A stretch of 64,000 nt of DNA from Lederbergia wuyishanensis (GCF_022900255.1 NZ_JALIRM010000005.1:62001-126000); one strand, 5' to 3'; positions 1-9,802 are shown, counted from the first letter of the stretch. The notes: generated from the sequence alone by a model not told the origin. Made by a program: numbers and translations.

Positions 1-1
1 T

Positions 2-646
2 ATGAAAATGGATATGGGTGGATCTGCTGCAGTTGCTGGTGCGATGAAGCTCCTAGTAGATATGAAGGCAAATGTAAATGTAACAGCGCTTATCCCAATG
101 GTAGAAAATATGCCTGATAGTCATTCCTTCCTGCCGTCTGAAGTAATTCATTATAAAAATGGATTAACGGTGCAAGTTGGAAATACAGATGCTGAAGGAA
201 GACTAATATTAGCTGATGGTTTAATTCGCGCAGGAGAACTAGAAGCAGACTATGTTGTCGATATCGCTACTTTAACGGGAGCGATTGGAAATGCACTCGG
301 ATCTAAAATCGCTGGTGTTTTTGGTGATGAAGAATTGGCTGATGAAATGAAAAAAATCGGTAGAGAAGATGGAGATTATGTGTGGCCAATGCCTCTCATA
401 GACGATTATGATTCCTATTTGAACAGCGATTATGCAGACCTCTGCAACATTAGTTCAAGAGGGGAGGCTGGCTCCATTACGGCAGGTTTATTCTTACGTA
501 GATTTGTTCCGACATCGAGTAAATGGTTACATATCGATATGGCTGGTGTTATGTCTAGCAACCGTGCAACAGGTTACTATCCTAAAACAGCATCAGGGTT
601 CGGCGCACGTCTTTTAGCTGATTTTACGACACATGTATCAAAATAA
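2..646 (+). CDS. pepA: Leucyl aminopeptidase (M17 family), C-terminal part
   Basis: This is the C-terminal catalytic part of a cytosolic M17 leucyl aminopeptidase, which removes N-terminal residues from peptides using two metal ions. The M17 signature NTDAEGRL lies at residues 61-68 of the visible part, and the opening MKMDMGG corresponds to the metal-site region before it. The reading frame is already open at the window edge, so the first ATG is not the true start; full-length family members are near 500 residues. It ends at a TAA and is followed by a convergent terminator shared with the transporter on the other strand. Confidence 0.93.
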   Translation: MKMDMGGSAAVAGAMKLLVDMKANVNVTALIPMVENMPDSHSFLPSEVIHYKNGLTVQVGNTDAEGRLILADGLIRAGELEADYVVDIATLTGAIGNALGSKIAGVFGDEELADEMKKIGREDGDYVWPMPLIDDYDSYLNSDYADLCNISSRGEAGSITAGLFLRRFVPTSSKWLHIDMAGVMSSNRATGYYPKTASGFGARLLADFTTHVSK

Positions 647-742
647 AAAATAGAATACATGTTTTGTTATTAAAGTTTTGGCTAAAACGTTCGAATGTTA
701 AAAAGTCCGAAATTCCAACAATTAAAAATATCGTAATAAAGA

Positions 743-790
743 AAGACCCTTCCATTCCGAATTAATAGGATGGTGGGGTCTATTCTTTTA
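743..790. terminator. Bidirectional terminator between pepA and the DUF1646 gene
   Basis: A stem pairs AGACCC (744-749) with GGGTCT (776-781), extended inside by CCAT/ATGG pairing. A T-rich tract follows on the plus strand and TTTCTTT on the minus strand. It sits between two convergent genes. Confidence 0.75.
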
Positions 791-813
791 ATGAAAAGCA
801 AACTCTTTACTTT

Positions 814-1830
814 TTACCCGAATATTAAAATTACAATAAAATAAACAGCCATTGCAATTAAGCCTACAGGTACTCCAAAACGTGCCCATTCGCGGCTTGT
901 AATGTTTAGTTTTCCTGCTGCAATGATATTAGGAATATTCCCTGGTATGAGCATTCCTCCACTGATTAGAAGACCGAGCAAGATTGCTTTAATTGTAGGC
1001 TCGTCCATTGCAGGGCTAATTTCTGCCGCGGCTAATGTTGCGTTGTCTAAAATAGCTGAAATCATGTTAATCCAGTATAACAATAGTGGGCTAAGGCCAA
1101 GTAAATATTTTTCAATAAACGGTTCAAACCCAGCTCCAAGTAATGTTAACCCCATAACGAATAAATAGATTTTTATTGCTCGAATGATAATTTCTCCGTA
1201 GCTTTCAGAAGTTTGTTGGGCAGCTAACCCAGTATCTGATTGTTTAGGGCTAACAAGAATAGCAGCAAGGATTCCGAATATGGTTACCGCTGGGATAACA
1301 TCGATGCCAATTAATTCGAGTAAATAAAAGAAATCTTCATTTAATTTGCTGATAGCAATCGTGGATAAAGGCTCGCCAATTGGTGTTAGTGCTGCACCTA
1401 GACCAATCGAAAAACAGGCTAGAACAACAAGACGCAATTCTGATTGACGGTCAAGCCTTAGTACACTAACAATTACAACTAACACGATTGCAGCGATAAT
1501 AGCCGTGATGACACTAGAAATGAGGCCAAGAAAAATAACAGTTAACGCGACGAACAGTCTAAAAGGAATTGCTTTGCTAACACCTAATATCCCATTTTCT
1601 ACTGGTTTTTGAAGCCATTTGAATAATAAGCCTGCAATAAGTACAGCTAATGTAATATGTACTGGATCTTCCAATGCTTTCATAAACAAACTTCTATCCA
1701 ATACGTGGCTGATGAAAGCAGCTGCAAGACCCATGATAAATAAGAAAGCTTCTAAGTTGTGTTCAACCTTTTTTACAGTAAAAGGTAAAAACAATACGAG
1801 TATTAAGATGATTGTTAATCCGAGTATCAT
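814..1830 (-). CDS. DUF1646 family membrane transporter
   Basis: A polytopic membrane protein of 338 residues with about ten hydrophobic segments, resembling the DUF1646 family of putative cation or anion transporters. The frame is open upstream to 1896, but the ATG at 1830 follows AAGGAAGAG at good spacing and begins directly with the first membrane segment (MILGLTIILILVLF), so I choose that start. A glycine- and proline-rich stretch (GLGAALTPIGEPLSTIA, around residue 145) and a second one near the C-terminus (ISGGMLIPGNIPNIIAAGK) look like re-entrant transport motifs. Its substrate cannot be told from sequence. It is monocistronic and convergent with pepA. Confidence 0.7.
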   Translation of the reverse strand: MILGLTIILILVLFLPFTVKKVEHNLEAFLFIMGLAAAFISHVLDRSLFMKALEDPVHITLAVLIAGLLFKWLQKPVENGILGVSKAIPFRLFVALTVIFLGLISSVITAIIAAIVLVVIVSVLRLDRQSELRLVVLACFSIGLGAALTPIGEPLSTIAISKLNEDFFYLLELIGIDVIPAVTIFGILAAILVSPKQSDTGLAAQQTSESYGEIIIRAIKIYLFVMGLTLLGAGFEPFIEKYLLGLSPLLLYWINMISAILDNATLAAAEISPAMDEPTIKAILLGLLISGGMLIPGNIPNIIAAGKLNITSREWARFGVPVGLIAMAVYFIVILIFG

Positions 1831-1960
1831 ATTCTCTTCCTTTACTTTTTTTTTTTCATTATAACATGAATTAATTTCAGTGATAGTTTCTAGCAATTAA
1901 ATGAGATGAAGGTCATACAATGGTTGAAAGTTATGCCAAAAAACATTGAAGGAGAGAATC

Positions 1961-2524
1961 ATGTTCTTTTCTAAAATCATTTCTAATGATTCACTGAAGA
2001 TTCATAACGCTATAAATCAATTCTCGACATCGACAAATTTGGTTTTAGTATCCTTATTAAGCTGCTTGTCCACGGTATTCCAAGCTGCAGGCGGTTTTAT
2101 ACCATTAATAGGTTTTTTCATCAGTCCACTATCAACAGCACCTATTATTGTTTGTACGATTTTATCCCTACGTTACGGATTACTTTCATATTTTTCGACC
2201 ATCTTACTCTTATTCATTTTACAACCCAGTGAGCTTATTGTCTTTCCATTTACAACAGGCTTACTGGGCCTGGGAATTGGATATTCATTTTTAGTCTTCA
2301 AGAAAAGAATAAGCATTGTTTTTGGAGGAAGCGTTTCTTTATTTATTGGGATTTTGTCTGTTCTGTATATATTCAAATTTCCATTATTAGGTCCAGTAGC
2401 ATCAACATCGTTTAACTTGTATAAAACGGGTAGCATTCTTTTGTTTTCCATTTTATATAGTTGGATTTGGATTGAAATTAGTATAATGATCTTTAAAAGT
2501 ATTAGGAAGAAACTTGTTTCGTAA
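1961..2524 (+). CDS. Small polytopic membrane protein, function unknown
   Basis: A 187-residue hydrophobic protein with five or six predicted membrane segments and a basic C-terminal tail (KSIRKKLVS). The ATG at 1961 has GAAGGAGAG just upstream and is preferred over the in-frame TTG at 1946. Size and layout resemble the S components of ECF-type vitamin transporters and related small Bacillus membrane proteins, but I see no diagnostic motif, so the role stays open. It is divergent from the DUF1646 gene (about 130 bp between starts) and convergent with the next gene. Confidence 0.6.
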   Translation: MFFSKIISNDSLKIHNAINQFSTSTNLVLVSLLSCLSTVFQAAGGFIPLIGFFISPLSTAPIIVCTILSLRYGLLSYFSTILLLFILQPSELIVFPFTTGLLGLGIGYSFLVFKKRISIVFGGSVSLFIGILSVLYIFKFPLLGPVASTSFNLYKTGSILLFSILYSWIWIEISIMIFKSIRKKLVS

Positions 2525-2574
2525 CCTTCCAAATATCGGATTTCACCCAATGATTATTAATGAGTTTTTACATT

Positions 2575-4173
2575 CTATGGTCTTTGCAGAAGGGGAATCT
2601 CGAATAATATCAGTTCATCCGAAGATAATGCAGAAATTAATAATTCTTCAAACTCATCAAGAGTATTAGGTCTCACACCTTTAATACCGAAACTCCTTGC
2701 CAATTGTACGAAATCTGGATTTCCAAAGTTAACGCCAAAACTATCACCGAATTTCTTTTTCATCATTTGCTTTTCTAGTTCTAAGATGTAATCGTTTAGA
2801 ACAATCATTATAAATGATAGGCCAAGTCGTTTCGCCGTTTCTATTTCGGCAAAGTTCATTAATGCCCCGCCATCACCTGTGATGCAAATAATCGTATTAT
2901 TTGGGAGAGCTAACTTCGCTCCGATTGAACTAGGCATAGCGATTCCCATTGATGCAAAGCCGTTTGAAATAAGAACGCCTCCAGCTTGCTTTGGCTGATA
3001 GGTACGGGCAACTGATATTTTGTGTGCGCCAACATCGGAAATCAATATCGTATGATCAGTAGAAACTTTTTCGATCACTTTCAAAATATTTTCTGTTGTA
3101 AGAGGCAAATTTGCCGTTTCTTTATGACTGTGACTAATGTGGTATATTTGCTCAATTCTCTTTTTTAAGTTTCCTGATGGAGTCCAACTTTTCGAATGAA
3201 TCTGTTGTGTGTTCATTTCCTTTAAGGTCTGTTGAATGTTGCCTATCAGCTCCGCCTGAACTGGATAGTATTCATCGACAGGGGCATTGTTTGCGTTGAT
3301 GTGCAATATAGGTGCTTTTTTGCGATTCCAGTCCTTCGGAAGTTTCTCAACTATGTCAAAGCCGATGACAATTAATAAGTCAGCTTCATCAATTCCGGAT
3401 AAAATAAGATCGTTCTCCTCGAATCCAAAGGTATAGTAGTTAAGCGGGCTGTTTTTTGGGAGGATTCCTTTCGCTGTAAAGGAATGGGTAACAGGAACCT
3501 GTAAATTATCAGCGAAAGCATAAAACTCTTCGATACATTTTTGCCGTAGTACCCCATTCCCAACGATTATTAACGGTTTTTGACTTTCATTTATCAATTT
3601 ACAAGCTTTTGTAACATCTTCGAAATCTGGCTTGGTACTTGGCTCTGGAAGTACAGGTAAACCTTTTGGTGGAGCATCTTCCATTGCTAAATTTTCAGGT
3701 ATGACAAGAAGGGCAGGGCCAGGCTTTTCCGTTTGCGATGTACGAAAGGCAATTCGTATCATTTCAGGAATTGCTTGGTTGCTTAGAACTTGTGATGCAC
3801 ATTTTGTTATGGGTTCAAATATTTTAACGATATCAACAAGTTGATGGTATGAATCGTGCTGTTTATCAAGTCCGGCTTGTCCCGTAATGGCAACGACGGG
3901 GGAATAATCTAAAAATGCACTAGCTATTCCAGTACATAAGTTTGTTGCACCTGGCCCCAAAGTAGAGGTGCATACACCCGTCTTTCCGGAAAATTTACCA
4001 TAAGCACTTGCCATAATAGCTGCACCTTGTTCATGTCGAACGGGAATGAAGGTAATTTGGCTAGATTTTGAAAGGGATTCTATAAAGTCTAATGTTTCCT
4101 TTCCTACAATGCCAAATATGTATTCTACTCCTTCGTTTTCCAAGCATTGCACAATTACGTCTGTTGCTTTCAT
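2575..4173 (-). CDS. Acetolactate synthase-like ThDP enzyme (IlvB/AlsS family)
   Basis: A 532-residue thiamine-diphosphate enzyme of the acetohydroxyacid synthase family, cytosolic. The N-terminal pyrimidine domain holds the activating glutamate in RHEQGAA (about residue 48) and the GPGATNL loop. The C-terminal domain has the ThDP/Mg motif GDGGALMNF ending in VLND. Full length matches the family. No small regulatory subunit lies beside it, and there is no alsD or ilv context, so a catabolic acetolactate synthase or another pyruvate-using carboligase are both possible. The start is an ATG preceded by TCAGGAGGAC. It is transcribed alone. Confidence 0.8.
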   Translation of the reverse strand: MKATDVIVQCLENEGVEYIFGIVGKETLDFIESLSKSSQITFIPVRHEQGAAIMASAYGKFSGKTGVCTSTLGPGATNLCTGIASAFLDYSPVVAITGQAGLDKQHDSYHQLVDIVKIFEPITKCASQVLSNQAIPEMIRIAFRTSQTEKPGPALLVIPENLAMEDAPPKGLPVLPEPSTKPDFEDVTKACKLINESQKPLIIVGNGVLRQKCIEEFYAFADNLQVPVTHSFTAKGILPKNSPLNYYTFGFEENDLILSGIDEADLLIVIGFDIVEKLPKDWNRKKAPILHINANNAPVDEYYPVQAELIGNIQQTLKEMNTQQIHSKSWTPSGNLKKRIEQIYHISHSHKETANLPLTTENILKVIEKVSTDHTILISDVGAHKISVARTYQPKQAGGVLISNGFASMGIAMPSSIGAKLALPNNTIICITGDGGALMNFAEIETAKRLGLSFIMIVLNDYILELEKQMMKKKFGDSFGVNFGNPDFVQLARSFGIKGVRPNTLDEFEELLISALSSDELILFEIPLLQRP

Positions 4174-4212
4174 TTATGTCCTCCTGAAAATGTGATATTG
4201 CTCATTAGTTTT

Positions 4213-4262
4213 TGATATATATGAAAAAAAAATGCCTCTGAAATTAGAAGCATTTTGATGAT
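4213..4262 (-). terminator. Terminator after the 63-residue ORF
   Basis: On the minus strand AATGCTTCT pairs with AGAGGCATT around a short loop and is followed by a run of about nine T. It lies downstream of the small gene ending at 4331. Confidence 0.6.
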
Positions 4263-4330
4263 ATGGTCAATATTTCTCTGAATTCGTCATATTTCCCCGG
4301 AAATATTCGAGAAATTTCTTCAATGTTTCG

Positions 4331-4522
4331 CTAAGAATCATACATTTTTCGAGTTTGTTTTTTGAAATTAAAAGTCTTTTGAAAGGCAACTTCTAATAAT
4401 TCCCGTAAAATGATTTTTAAGTATTGGTTGCGTTTAGGCAACATCCACGCTTGGTTAGCCGCTCGTTGTCTTTCTCTAGTCTCTTGTTTCATTATTTTTT
4501 CTACCGTATATAGATTCATCAT
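4331..4522 (-). CDS. Small basic protein of unknown function (63 aa)
   Basis: I do not recognise this family. The 63-residue product starts MMNLYTVEKIMKQETRERQ and is rich in Arg, Lys and Glu with no membrane segment, consistent with a short helical cytosolic protein. The frame is open back to 4669, but the ATG at 4522 has a strong GGAGGAG seven bases upstream, which decides the start. Its end is followed by a good minus-strand terminator, which supports a real transcript. It is divergent from the SgrR-type regulator gene. Confidence 0.6.
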   Translation of the reverse strand: MMNLYTVEKIMKQETRERQRAANQAWMLPKRNQYLKIILRELLEVAFQKTFNFKKQTRKMYDS

Positions 4523-4731
4523 TTTCGAACTCCTCCATTGTTTTATTAATTCCATTGTAATAGGGATGGAAGAGGTTAAAAATGGTACACATTTTAAATG
4601 ATTTTTCCACTTAAAGAAGAAAAATACCTGTTCCATGATTATTTTTCCATGGTATATTGGATTAAACATGGAAAAGGTGAAAAGGGAAAGAATTATTCTT
4701 CAACTTATTATCCCGTAAAGTTGGTGTACAT

Positions 4732-6534
4732 ATGTTAGCGAATGATTTTATTGTGTTATGGAAGTCATTTTCGAATACTAAGGATCATGAACCATACCCT
4801 GTTACGATGGAAAAACTTTCCGAGTTATGGTTCTGTACGACCCGAAATGCCAAATTAATTGTTACGAAAATGGTTGAGTCAGGCTGGATAGAGTTTGTCC
4901 CGGGAAGGGGACGAGGAAAGCGTTCAACACTCACTTTTTTAAAAACGCTGGAGGATATTCTGTTTGAAAAATCCGTACAACTTGTCAAACAAGGGGAACT
5001 GAAGGAGGCACTTGAACAAATTCAATTGTATGGAGAGGGAACAAATGTAAAAATAAGAATTATGGCATGGCTATCAGAATACTTTGGTTACGATGTAGAG
5101 GATAATGATAATAATCGTATTGAAATTCTGCGGTTTCCAATTTTCCGTCCGATTACTACACTTGATCCTGCATGCCTTTATTATGAACTAGACGCCCAAA
5201 TTATAAGTCAAATATATAACACACTGATAGATTATGACCGTTATTCTAAACAATTAAAAGGGGTGCTCGCTCACTATTGGGAATCTAATAAAGATCAAAC
5301 CAAATGGGTTTTTTATTTAAGAAAAGGTGTTCATTTTCATCACGGAAAAGAATTTACATCAGAAGACATAGTTTATACTTTCGGTCGTTTGCGTGATTCT
5401 CCACATAAATGGTTAGTTCAGCAAATAAAAGAAATGATTATACATAATAAATATACGATACAGTTTAACTTAAATAGTCCCAATTATCTGTTTTTAAATT
5501 ATTTGGCGTATACACCAATGTCTATTCTTCCTTTAGACATGTCAAATGAGGATTTTCCTCTCTGTCCAAACGGAACAGGGCCATTTAAAGTAATAAAAAA
5601 TACATCAAAAAATAGCATCCTTGAAGCTAACTCAACATATTTTTTAGGACGACCACAATTGGATCGCATAGAAATCTCAAGAATTCCTAATGACGAAAAA
5701 ATAATGAATTTAGAAGGGCAAAATTTTGAAAGATTGATTGTTAATCACGATGAAGGTGCTAATTACACTGATAATTCGTGGAATGTTCAAGAAGAAATAT
5801 ATGCAGGTAGTAGCGTGCTAACAATGAATTTAGCAAAAAATGGTCCCCAAAATAACTATTATTTTCGAAAGGCTGTCCATCGACTAATTGATCGATCAAA
5901 AATGGTATCAGCTCTAGGTGAACCACGTTTGTATCCTTCGAATGGCTTTCATTTAAGGGGAATTCCATCTATAAGAGATCGTGAATACAACCCATCAGAA
6001 GTAGGACCTCTGCTTCAGAAGTCAGGTTATGCTGGTGAGTCAATACATTTATATTGCTACGAAAGACACGAACCAGATGCGTATTGGTTAAGGGATGAAT
6101 GCCTGAAGCATGGAATAAACCTAGAAGTTAACATTGTAAATTGGGATGAAATGGCACAAATCGAGTTGATTAAAAGTGCAGATTGCATTTTATTTGAGGT
6201 TCTATTAGGAGATAAAGAGATATCGCAAATTCAAGATTACCAGTATTCCAATGGGTTTTTACGTACCCACTTGGATGAGGAATTAGCTGAAAAAATTGAT
6301 CAGAAAATCGATGAAGTTTTACAAGAGCCGGATGCAAGTTTAAGAGAAAATAAGTTACTGGAAATAGAATATATTTTAAAAGAACATTATGCAATCCTTT
6401 TTCTTGTTCACAAGAAGCTTGGAACTGCTTCTCATCCCTCTGTACAAGGTGTGCATATGAATTCAAGAGGATGGATTGATTTTAAAGACATTTGGTTCAA
6501 GCCAGAAGGAGTAAAGGCAGCGTTGTCAGAATAA
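4732..6534 (+). CDS. SgrR-type transcriptional regulator with solute-binding domain
   Basis: A 600-residue cytosolic protein combining an N-terminal winged-helix domain of SgrR type (about residues 5-115; the helix region reads LSELWFCTTRNAKLIVTKM) with a family 5 extracellular solute-binding-like domain (about residues 150-560) used as a ligand sensor. No signal peptide is present, as expected for SgrR proteins. In E. coli SgrR controls the sugar-phosphate stress RNA SgrS; in Bacillus these proteins often regulate linked transporters, but none lies next to it. The ribosome site before the ATG is weak. A strong terminator follows. Confidence 0.8.
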   Translation: MLANDFIVLWKSFSNTKDHEPYPVTMEKLSELWFCTTRNAKLIVTKMVESGWIEFVPGRGRGKRSTLTFLKTLEDILFEKSVQLVKQGELKEALEQIQLYGEGTNVKIRIMAWLSEYFGYDVEDNDNNRIEILRFPIFRPITTLDPACLYYELDAQIISQIYNTLIDYDRYSKQLKGVLAHYWESNKDQTKWVFYLRKGVHFHHGKEFTSEDIVYTFGRLRDSPHKWLVQQIKEMIIHNKYTIQFNLNSPNYLFLNYLAYTPMSILPLDMSNEDFPLCPNGTGPFKVIKNTSKNSILEANSTYFLGRPQLDRIEISRIPNDEKIMNLEGQNFERLIVNHDEGANYTDNSWNVQEEIYAGSSVLTMNLAKNGPQNNYYFRKAVHRLIDRSKMVSALGEPRLYPSNGFHLRGIPSIRDREYNPSEVGPLLQKSGYAGESIHLYCYERHEPDAYWLRDECLKHGINLEVNIVNWDEMAQIELIKSADCILFEVLLGDKEISQIQDYQYSNGFLRTHLDEELAEKIDQKIDEVLQEPDASLRENKLLEIEYILKEHYAILFLVHKKLGTASHPSVQGVHMNSRGWIDFKDIWFKPEGVKAALSE

Positions 6535-6537
6535 ACT

Positions 6538-6579
6538 AAAAGAGGCCGCATATAGAAAATATGATGGCTTCTTTTTTAT
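6538..6579 (+). terminator. Terminator after the SgrR-type gene
   Basis: AAGAGGCC pairs with GGCTTCTT (one G-T pair), with an inner CATAT/ATATG stem, and is followed by a T run. Confidence 0.8.
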
Positions 6580-6601
6580 TCTTAATGAAGGCGTGATGAA
6601 A

Positions 6602-7522
6602 ATGACAATAAAACGTGTTAAACCACTTATAAAAGGCGATACTATCGGACTCACTGCACCAGCAGGCCCAGTAGATAGTGAAAAGCTCCAAGTGGCAATT
6701 TCTAGGATAAATGAGATGGGGTTCAATGTAGAGGTAGGCAAGACATGCTATGAAAAATATGGAGGGTATTTGGCTGGTACGCCTGAGAATCGAGCAAAAG
6801 AATTAAATGCAATGTTTATGAATAAGGGTATCTCAGCCATTTTTTGTCTTCGTGGTGGGTATGGCTCTATGCATCTACTTCCATTATTAAATTATGAAGC
6901 TATTGCTATGAATCCAAAATTATTTGTAGGTTACAGTGACATCACAGCGCTTCATATCGTCCTTCAACAAAAGTGCCATTTACCTACAATTCATGGGCCT
7001 ATGCCTGCATCGGATTTAGTGAATGCAAATGACTTTACGATACAATCTTTAAAAAACGTATTATTACAATATCCATTTAAAGGCAAAGTGAAAAACCCAG
7101 ACAATGAGCGCATTGGTTGTCTAGTACCAGGTACAGCAAGTGGAATGCTAATAGGTGGAAACCTATCAGTATTAGTGAGTACGCTCGGAACCCCTTATGA
7201 AATAGATACGAAGGGAAAAATATTATTTTTAGAGGACATAGGAGAGGAACCGTATCGAATTGATAGAATGCTAACGCAGCTTGCATTAGCGGGGAAGTTT
7301 TCGGAATCGGCGGGTATAGTTCTAGGTACTTGGACTGAATGTACCTCTGAAAGGTATTCAGATGGATTTAAAGTAGAAGACTTATTCGGAAAAATAATTG
7401 CTCCAATTGGGAAACCAACTATTTTTAACGTTAAAGCCGGACATGGTAATCCGACTTTAGCCTTACCTTTAGGTTTAACTGCTTATATGGATGCAGAAAA
7501 TGGCTGGTTATCTTTTGGGTGA
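6602..7522 (+). CDS. LD-carboxypeptidase (peptidase S66, LdcA/MccF family)
   Basis: A cytosolic S66 serine peptidase of about 306 residues, similar to muramoyltetrapeptide LD-carboxypeptidases that trim the terminal D-Ala from recycled cell-wall peptides, and to MccF-type enzymes. The nucleophile elbow GYSDIT (about residue 110) carries the serine, and the preceding LRGGYGS stretch is typical of the family. Possible starts are GTG 6593, ATG 6596 and ATG 6602; GAAGG at 6587-6591 best fits 6602, though 6596 is possible. It may complement the wall-sugar recycling genes further along the window. It lies alone after a terminator. Confidence 0.83.
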   Translation: MTIKRVKPLIKGDTIGLTAPAGPVDSEKLQVAISRINEMGFNVEVGKTCYEKYGGYLAGTPENRAKELNAMFMNKGISAIFCLRGGYGSMHLLPLLNYEAIAMNPKLFVGYSDITALHIVLQQKCHLPTIHGPMPASDLVNANDFTIQSLKNVLLQYPFKGKVKNPDNERIGCLVPGTASGMLIGGNLSVLVSTLGTPYEIDTKGKILFLEDIGEEPYRIDRMLTQLALAGKFSESAGIVLGTWTECTSERYSDGFKVEDLFGKIIAPIGKPTIFNVKAGHGNPTLALPLGLTAYMDAENGWLSFG

Positions 7523-7566
7523 GAGTACGTAAATGTGTAAAATTTGGTGAATTAGGAAAATAGTAT

Positions 7567-7593
7567 TAAAATTTAGTAAAGTATATCCGATAT
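7567..7593 (+). promoter_or_regulatory. SigD-like promoter of the chemotaxis receptor gene
   Basis: TAAA at 7567-7570, a 15-base spacer, then TCCGATAT at 7586-7593. This matches the Bacillus SigD consensus (TAAA, 15 bases, GCCGATAT) at all but one base and lies about 45 bp before the start of a methyl-accepting chemotaxis gene, the classic SigD target. Confidence 0.75.
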
Positions 7594-7639
7594 ATAGATT
7601 ATATACAGGAAAGAAGACATAGAGAAAGATGGTGGGGAT

Positions 7640-9316
7640 ATGAGAAGTTTGAGGGGGAAAATATTAAGAGGATTTTTAATTATTAATGCTTTTGTATTAA
7701 TTATAAGCGGTTCCAATTATTTTTTTGCATCTCAAACGAATAAGCAAACGACACAAGTTGTTGAAGAACAATTGCCAGTGCTTGTGTTAGCTGAAAAGCT
7801 GAGTGTAAATATAGCCGAACGAACATCGCAATTAAGTATTTACCTTCTTTTCGGTCAAACACCTTACATGCACGCTTTTGAAAATTTAACAGTTGAGAGT
7901 AAGGAGTTAGAAAAGGAACTTGCAGCTAAATCTTCTTCAGCAGAAACAAAGGAGCTTCTCGAGAGACTTAATAATTGGGAGATTGCCATTAATGATATGG
8001 TTTTTAAGGAGTTTTTAGCCGATCGAGAAATAGCGAGGGATAATTTTAGAAACACAATCGAGCCTTTAGGCCAAATTTTAAGAGATTCTTTTCAAGAGCT
8101 TTCACATGCACAAGAAAAGAATATTACCGCCAATGCTGAGAAAGTAATTAGTGTTGGGGAAAGAAATTCATTGACTAGTGCGGGGATTGGGATAGTTGCC
8201 CTGATACTAGGAATTGTATTCGCTATGCTAACCGCTAATTCTATTTCTAGACCTATCGTAAGGGTAGCAAATCGTATGCGCTTAATCGCTGAAGGTGACT
8301 TAACCCATGAAGATTTAAAGACAAGGTCAAAGGATGAAGTTGGGGTATTAATTAATTCTGTGAATGATATGAATCGCCAAATTCGTTCAATGGCTCAAGA
8401 AATTGGAAGCGTTTCTCAAACTGTAATGAGACGAAGCGAAGAGCTTAGCCATTCAGCAATGGAAGTAAATTCGGGAAGTCAACAGGTGGCAACAACAATG
8501 GAAGAGCTATCGATTGCAGCTGAAACACAAGCACAATCTTCTTCCGATTTGGTTGAATCAATGGGCTCTCTCACAGCTAATATACATAATGCTAACGGGA
8601 GTGGACAAAGAGCTAGCCAAGTTTCTAGCCAGGTGCTGGAATTAACTGAAAAAGGAAATGAAGCAATGACAGAGTCAATTTCGAAAATGAAATTGATTGA
8701 TGAGAATGTGAAGGATGCAGTTGGAAAGGTACAAAGTCTTGAAGGGCATTCAAAAGAAATTTCACAACTTATAAAAGTGATTTCTGATATTGCAGAACAA
8801 ACAAACTTATTAGCTTTAAATGCAGCGATTGAAGCTGCGCGTGCAGGTGAGCATGGAAAAGGATTCGCCGTAGTGGCAGGAGAAGTGAAAAAGCTGGCTG
8901 AACAAGTGGCAAGCTCTGTTTCAAACATTACTGGCATCGTTTCCACGATACAAAAAGAAACAGGTGAAGTCGTTCGTTCCTTGAATGAAAGCTTTGTACA
9001 AGTAGAACTCGGAACTGAACAAATAAGATCAACGGGAAGTACATTTGAAATGATTACAGAATCTGTTAAGCAAGTCGTAAACCAAATTCAAATTATTTCC
9101 CAAGATTTGGACAATATCGCAAACAGTACAGATGTGATGAACTCGTCCATTTCAAACATTGCTTCTATTTCAGAAGAAGCATCAGCTGGCATTGAAGAAA
9201 CGGCAGCATCCGCTGAGCAAACGACAAGTTCCATGCAGGAAATCGCAGCTAATGCAGAATCTTTATCCGCCATCGCTGTTGACCTGGATAAATTAATTAG
9301 ACAATTTAAGGTATGA
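7640..9316 (+). CDS. Methyl-accepting chemotaxis protein
   Basis: A 558-residue membrane chemoreceptor. It has an N-terminal membrane segment (about residues 9-31), a short extracellular helical sensor region of roughly 140 residues (4HB-type length), a second membrane segment (about 177-200), a HAMP domain, and a long helical signalling domain. The hairpin tip [19 protein letters not shown] (about residue 386), which contacts CheA and CheW, is intact. Ala/Glu/Gln-rich methylation helices flank it. The ATG is preceded by GGTGGGG. A SigD-like promoter lies upstream, so it is probably expressed with motility genes. The ligand is unknown. Confidence 0.93.
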   Translation: MRSLRGKILRGFLIINAFVLIISGSNYFFASQTNKQTTQVVEEQLPVLVLAEKLSVNIAERTSQLSIYLLFGQTPYMHAFENLTVESKELEKELAAKSSSAETKELLERLNNWEIAINDMVFKEFLADREIARDNFRNTIEPLGQILRDSFQELSHAQEKNITANAEKVISVGERNSLTSAGIGIVALILGIVFAMLTANSISRPIVRVANRMRLIAEGDLTHEDLKTRSKDEVGVLINSVNDMNRQIRSMAQEIGSVSQTVMRRSEELSHSAMEVNSGSQQVATTMEELSIAAETQAQSSSDLVESMGSLTANIHNANGSGQRASQVSSQVLELTEKGNEAMTESISKMKLIDENVKDAVGKVQSLEGHSKEISQLIKVISDIAEQTNLLALNAAIEAARAGEHGKGFAVVAGEVKKLAEQVASSVSNITGIVSTIQKETGEVVRSLNESFVQVELGTEQIRSTGSTFEMITESVKQVVNQIQIISQDLDNIANSTDVMNSSISNIASISEEASAGIEETAASAEQTTSSMQEIAANAESLSAIAVDLDKLIRQFKV

Positions 9317-9390
9317 GTTTTCAGTAAGGTTGTTTTAATTTGTAAAATCCCAAAATCCGGCTTTTACACTTAACCAATGAAGTTTATCGG
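9308..9390 (-). repeat. Diverged copy of a dispersed intergenic repeat (copy 3)
   Basis: Read on the minus strand, this segment resembles the repeats at 29387-29510 and 38192-38316. The shared core is an AAAAGCCGG-type palindrome next to TTGGG and a GTTGTT tract. It is the most diverged copy and only partly alignable by eye. Confidence 0.45.
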
Positions 9391-9453
9391 TTTAAATCTA
9401 TTTCGTATTATTATTTATGTGAAATTGCAGCAAAGTTTTTGAAAAGAGCATCA

Positions 9454-9513
9454 AAAAAAGAGACCAAAGCGTAGAGAGAAAATGATTCTACACTAAATGG
9501 TCTCTTTTTTTTG
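9454..9513. terminator. Strong bidirectional terminator after the chemoreceptor gene
   Basis: AGAGACCA pairs with TGGTCTCT, with an inner GTAGA/TCTAC stem, flanked by A and T runs on both sides. It ends the receptor gene and overlaps the 3' end of the small minus-strand gene. Confidence 0.88.
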
Positions 9514-9628
9514 TAGGGACATCTATGTTATTTTTTTGCATCTTTCTTTTCTTTATAAATTCTCTTGCAAGTGGATATACAATAGGAGCAGCTTTGATTG
9601 CAAAGCGTAATAGTTTCGACATGCGCAT
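9488..9628 (-). CDS. Small basic protein (46 aa), unknown function
   Basis: A 46-residue protein too short for usual gene calling. It begins MRMSKLLRFAIKAAPIVYP, an amphipathic hydrophobic stretch, and continues with a Lys/Arg-rich tail. Small cationic proteins of this build are common in Bacillus genomes, and membrane association is plausible. The ATG at 9628 has GAGAGGA upstream at about nine bases. The stop codon falls inside the stem of the terminator at 9454-9513, so gene and terminator overlap. The function is unknown. Confidence 0.6.
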   Translation of the reverse strand: MRMSKLLRFAIKAAPIVYPLAREFIKKRKMQKNNIDVPTKKRDHLV

Positions 9629-9709
9629 ATTTGGACATCCTCTCTTTATTTTATATACTTTCCCCAAAACTAATAACTGCTAAACCATAACATAGTTTTG
9701 GAATAAGCA

Positions 9710-9722
9710 GGTTATGATAACC
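9710..9722. promoter_or_regulatory. Palindrome upstream of tcyP
   Basis: GGTTATGATAACC is a perfect inverted repeat around one central base, about 80 bp before the symporter start. It could be an operator. It is not a good match to the CymR box known for sulfur genes in B. subtilis. Confidence 0.35.
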
Positions 9723-9802
9723 ATAATAAGGGAATATCATCGTAGAGAGGTTTTTTTATTGTTTGAGAATAGCCATGGAATCTAAAATTGGGGGGAGCAT
9801 TG

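Noticed and set aside
8479-8946. 155-residue minus-strand ORF inside the chemoreceptor gene
   Set aside because: It is a shadow of the Ala/Ser/Glu-rich coding strand with no ribosome site.
9700-9740. CymR box upstream of tcyP
   Set aside because: AAGGGAATATC resembles only part of the CymR consensus; several conserved positions mismatch.
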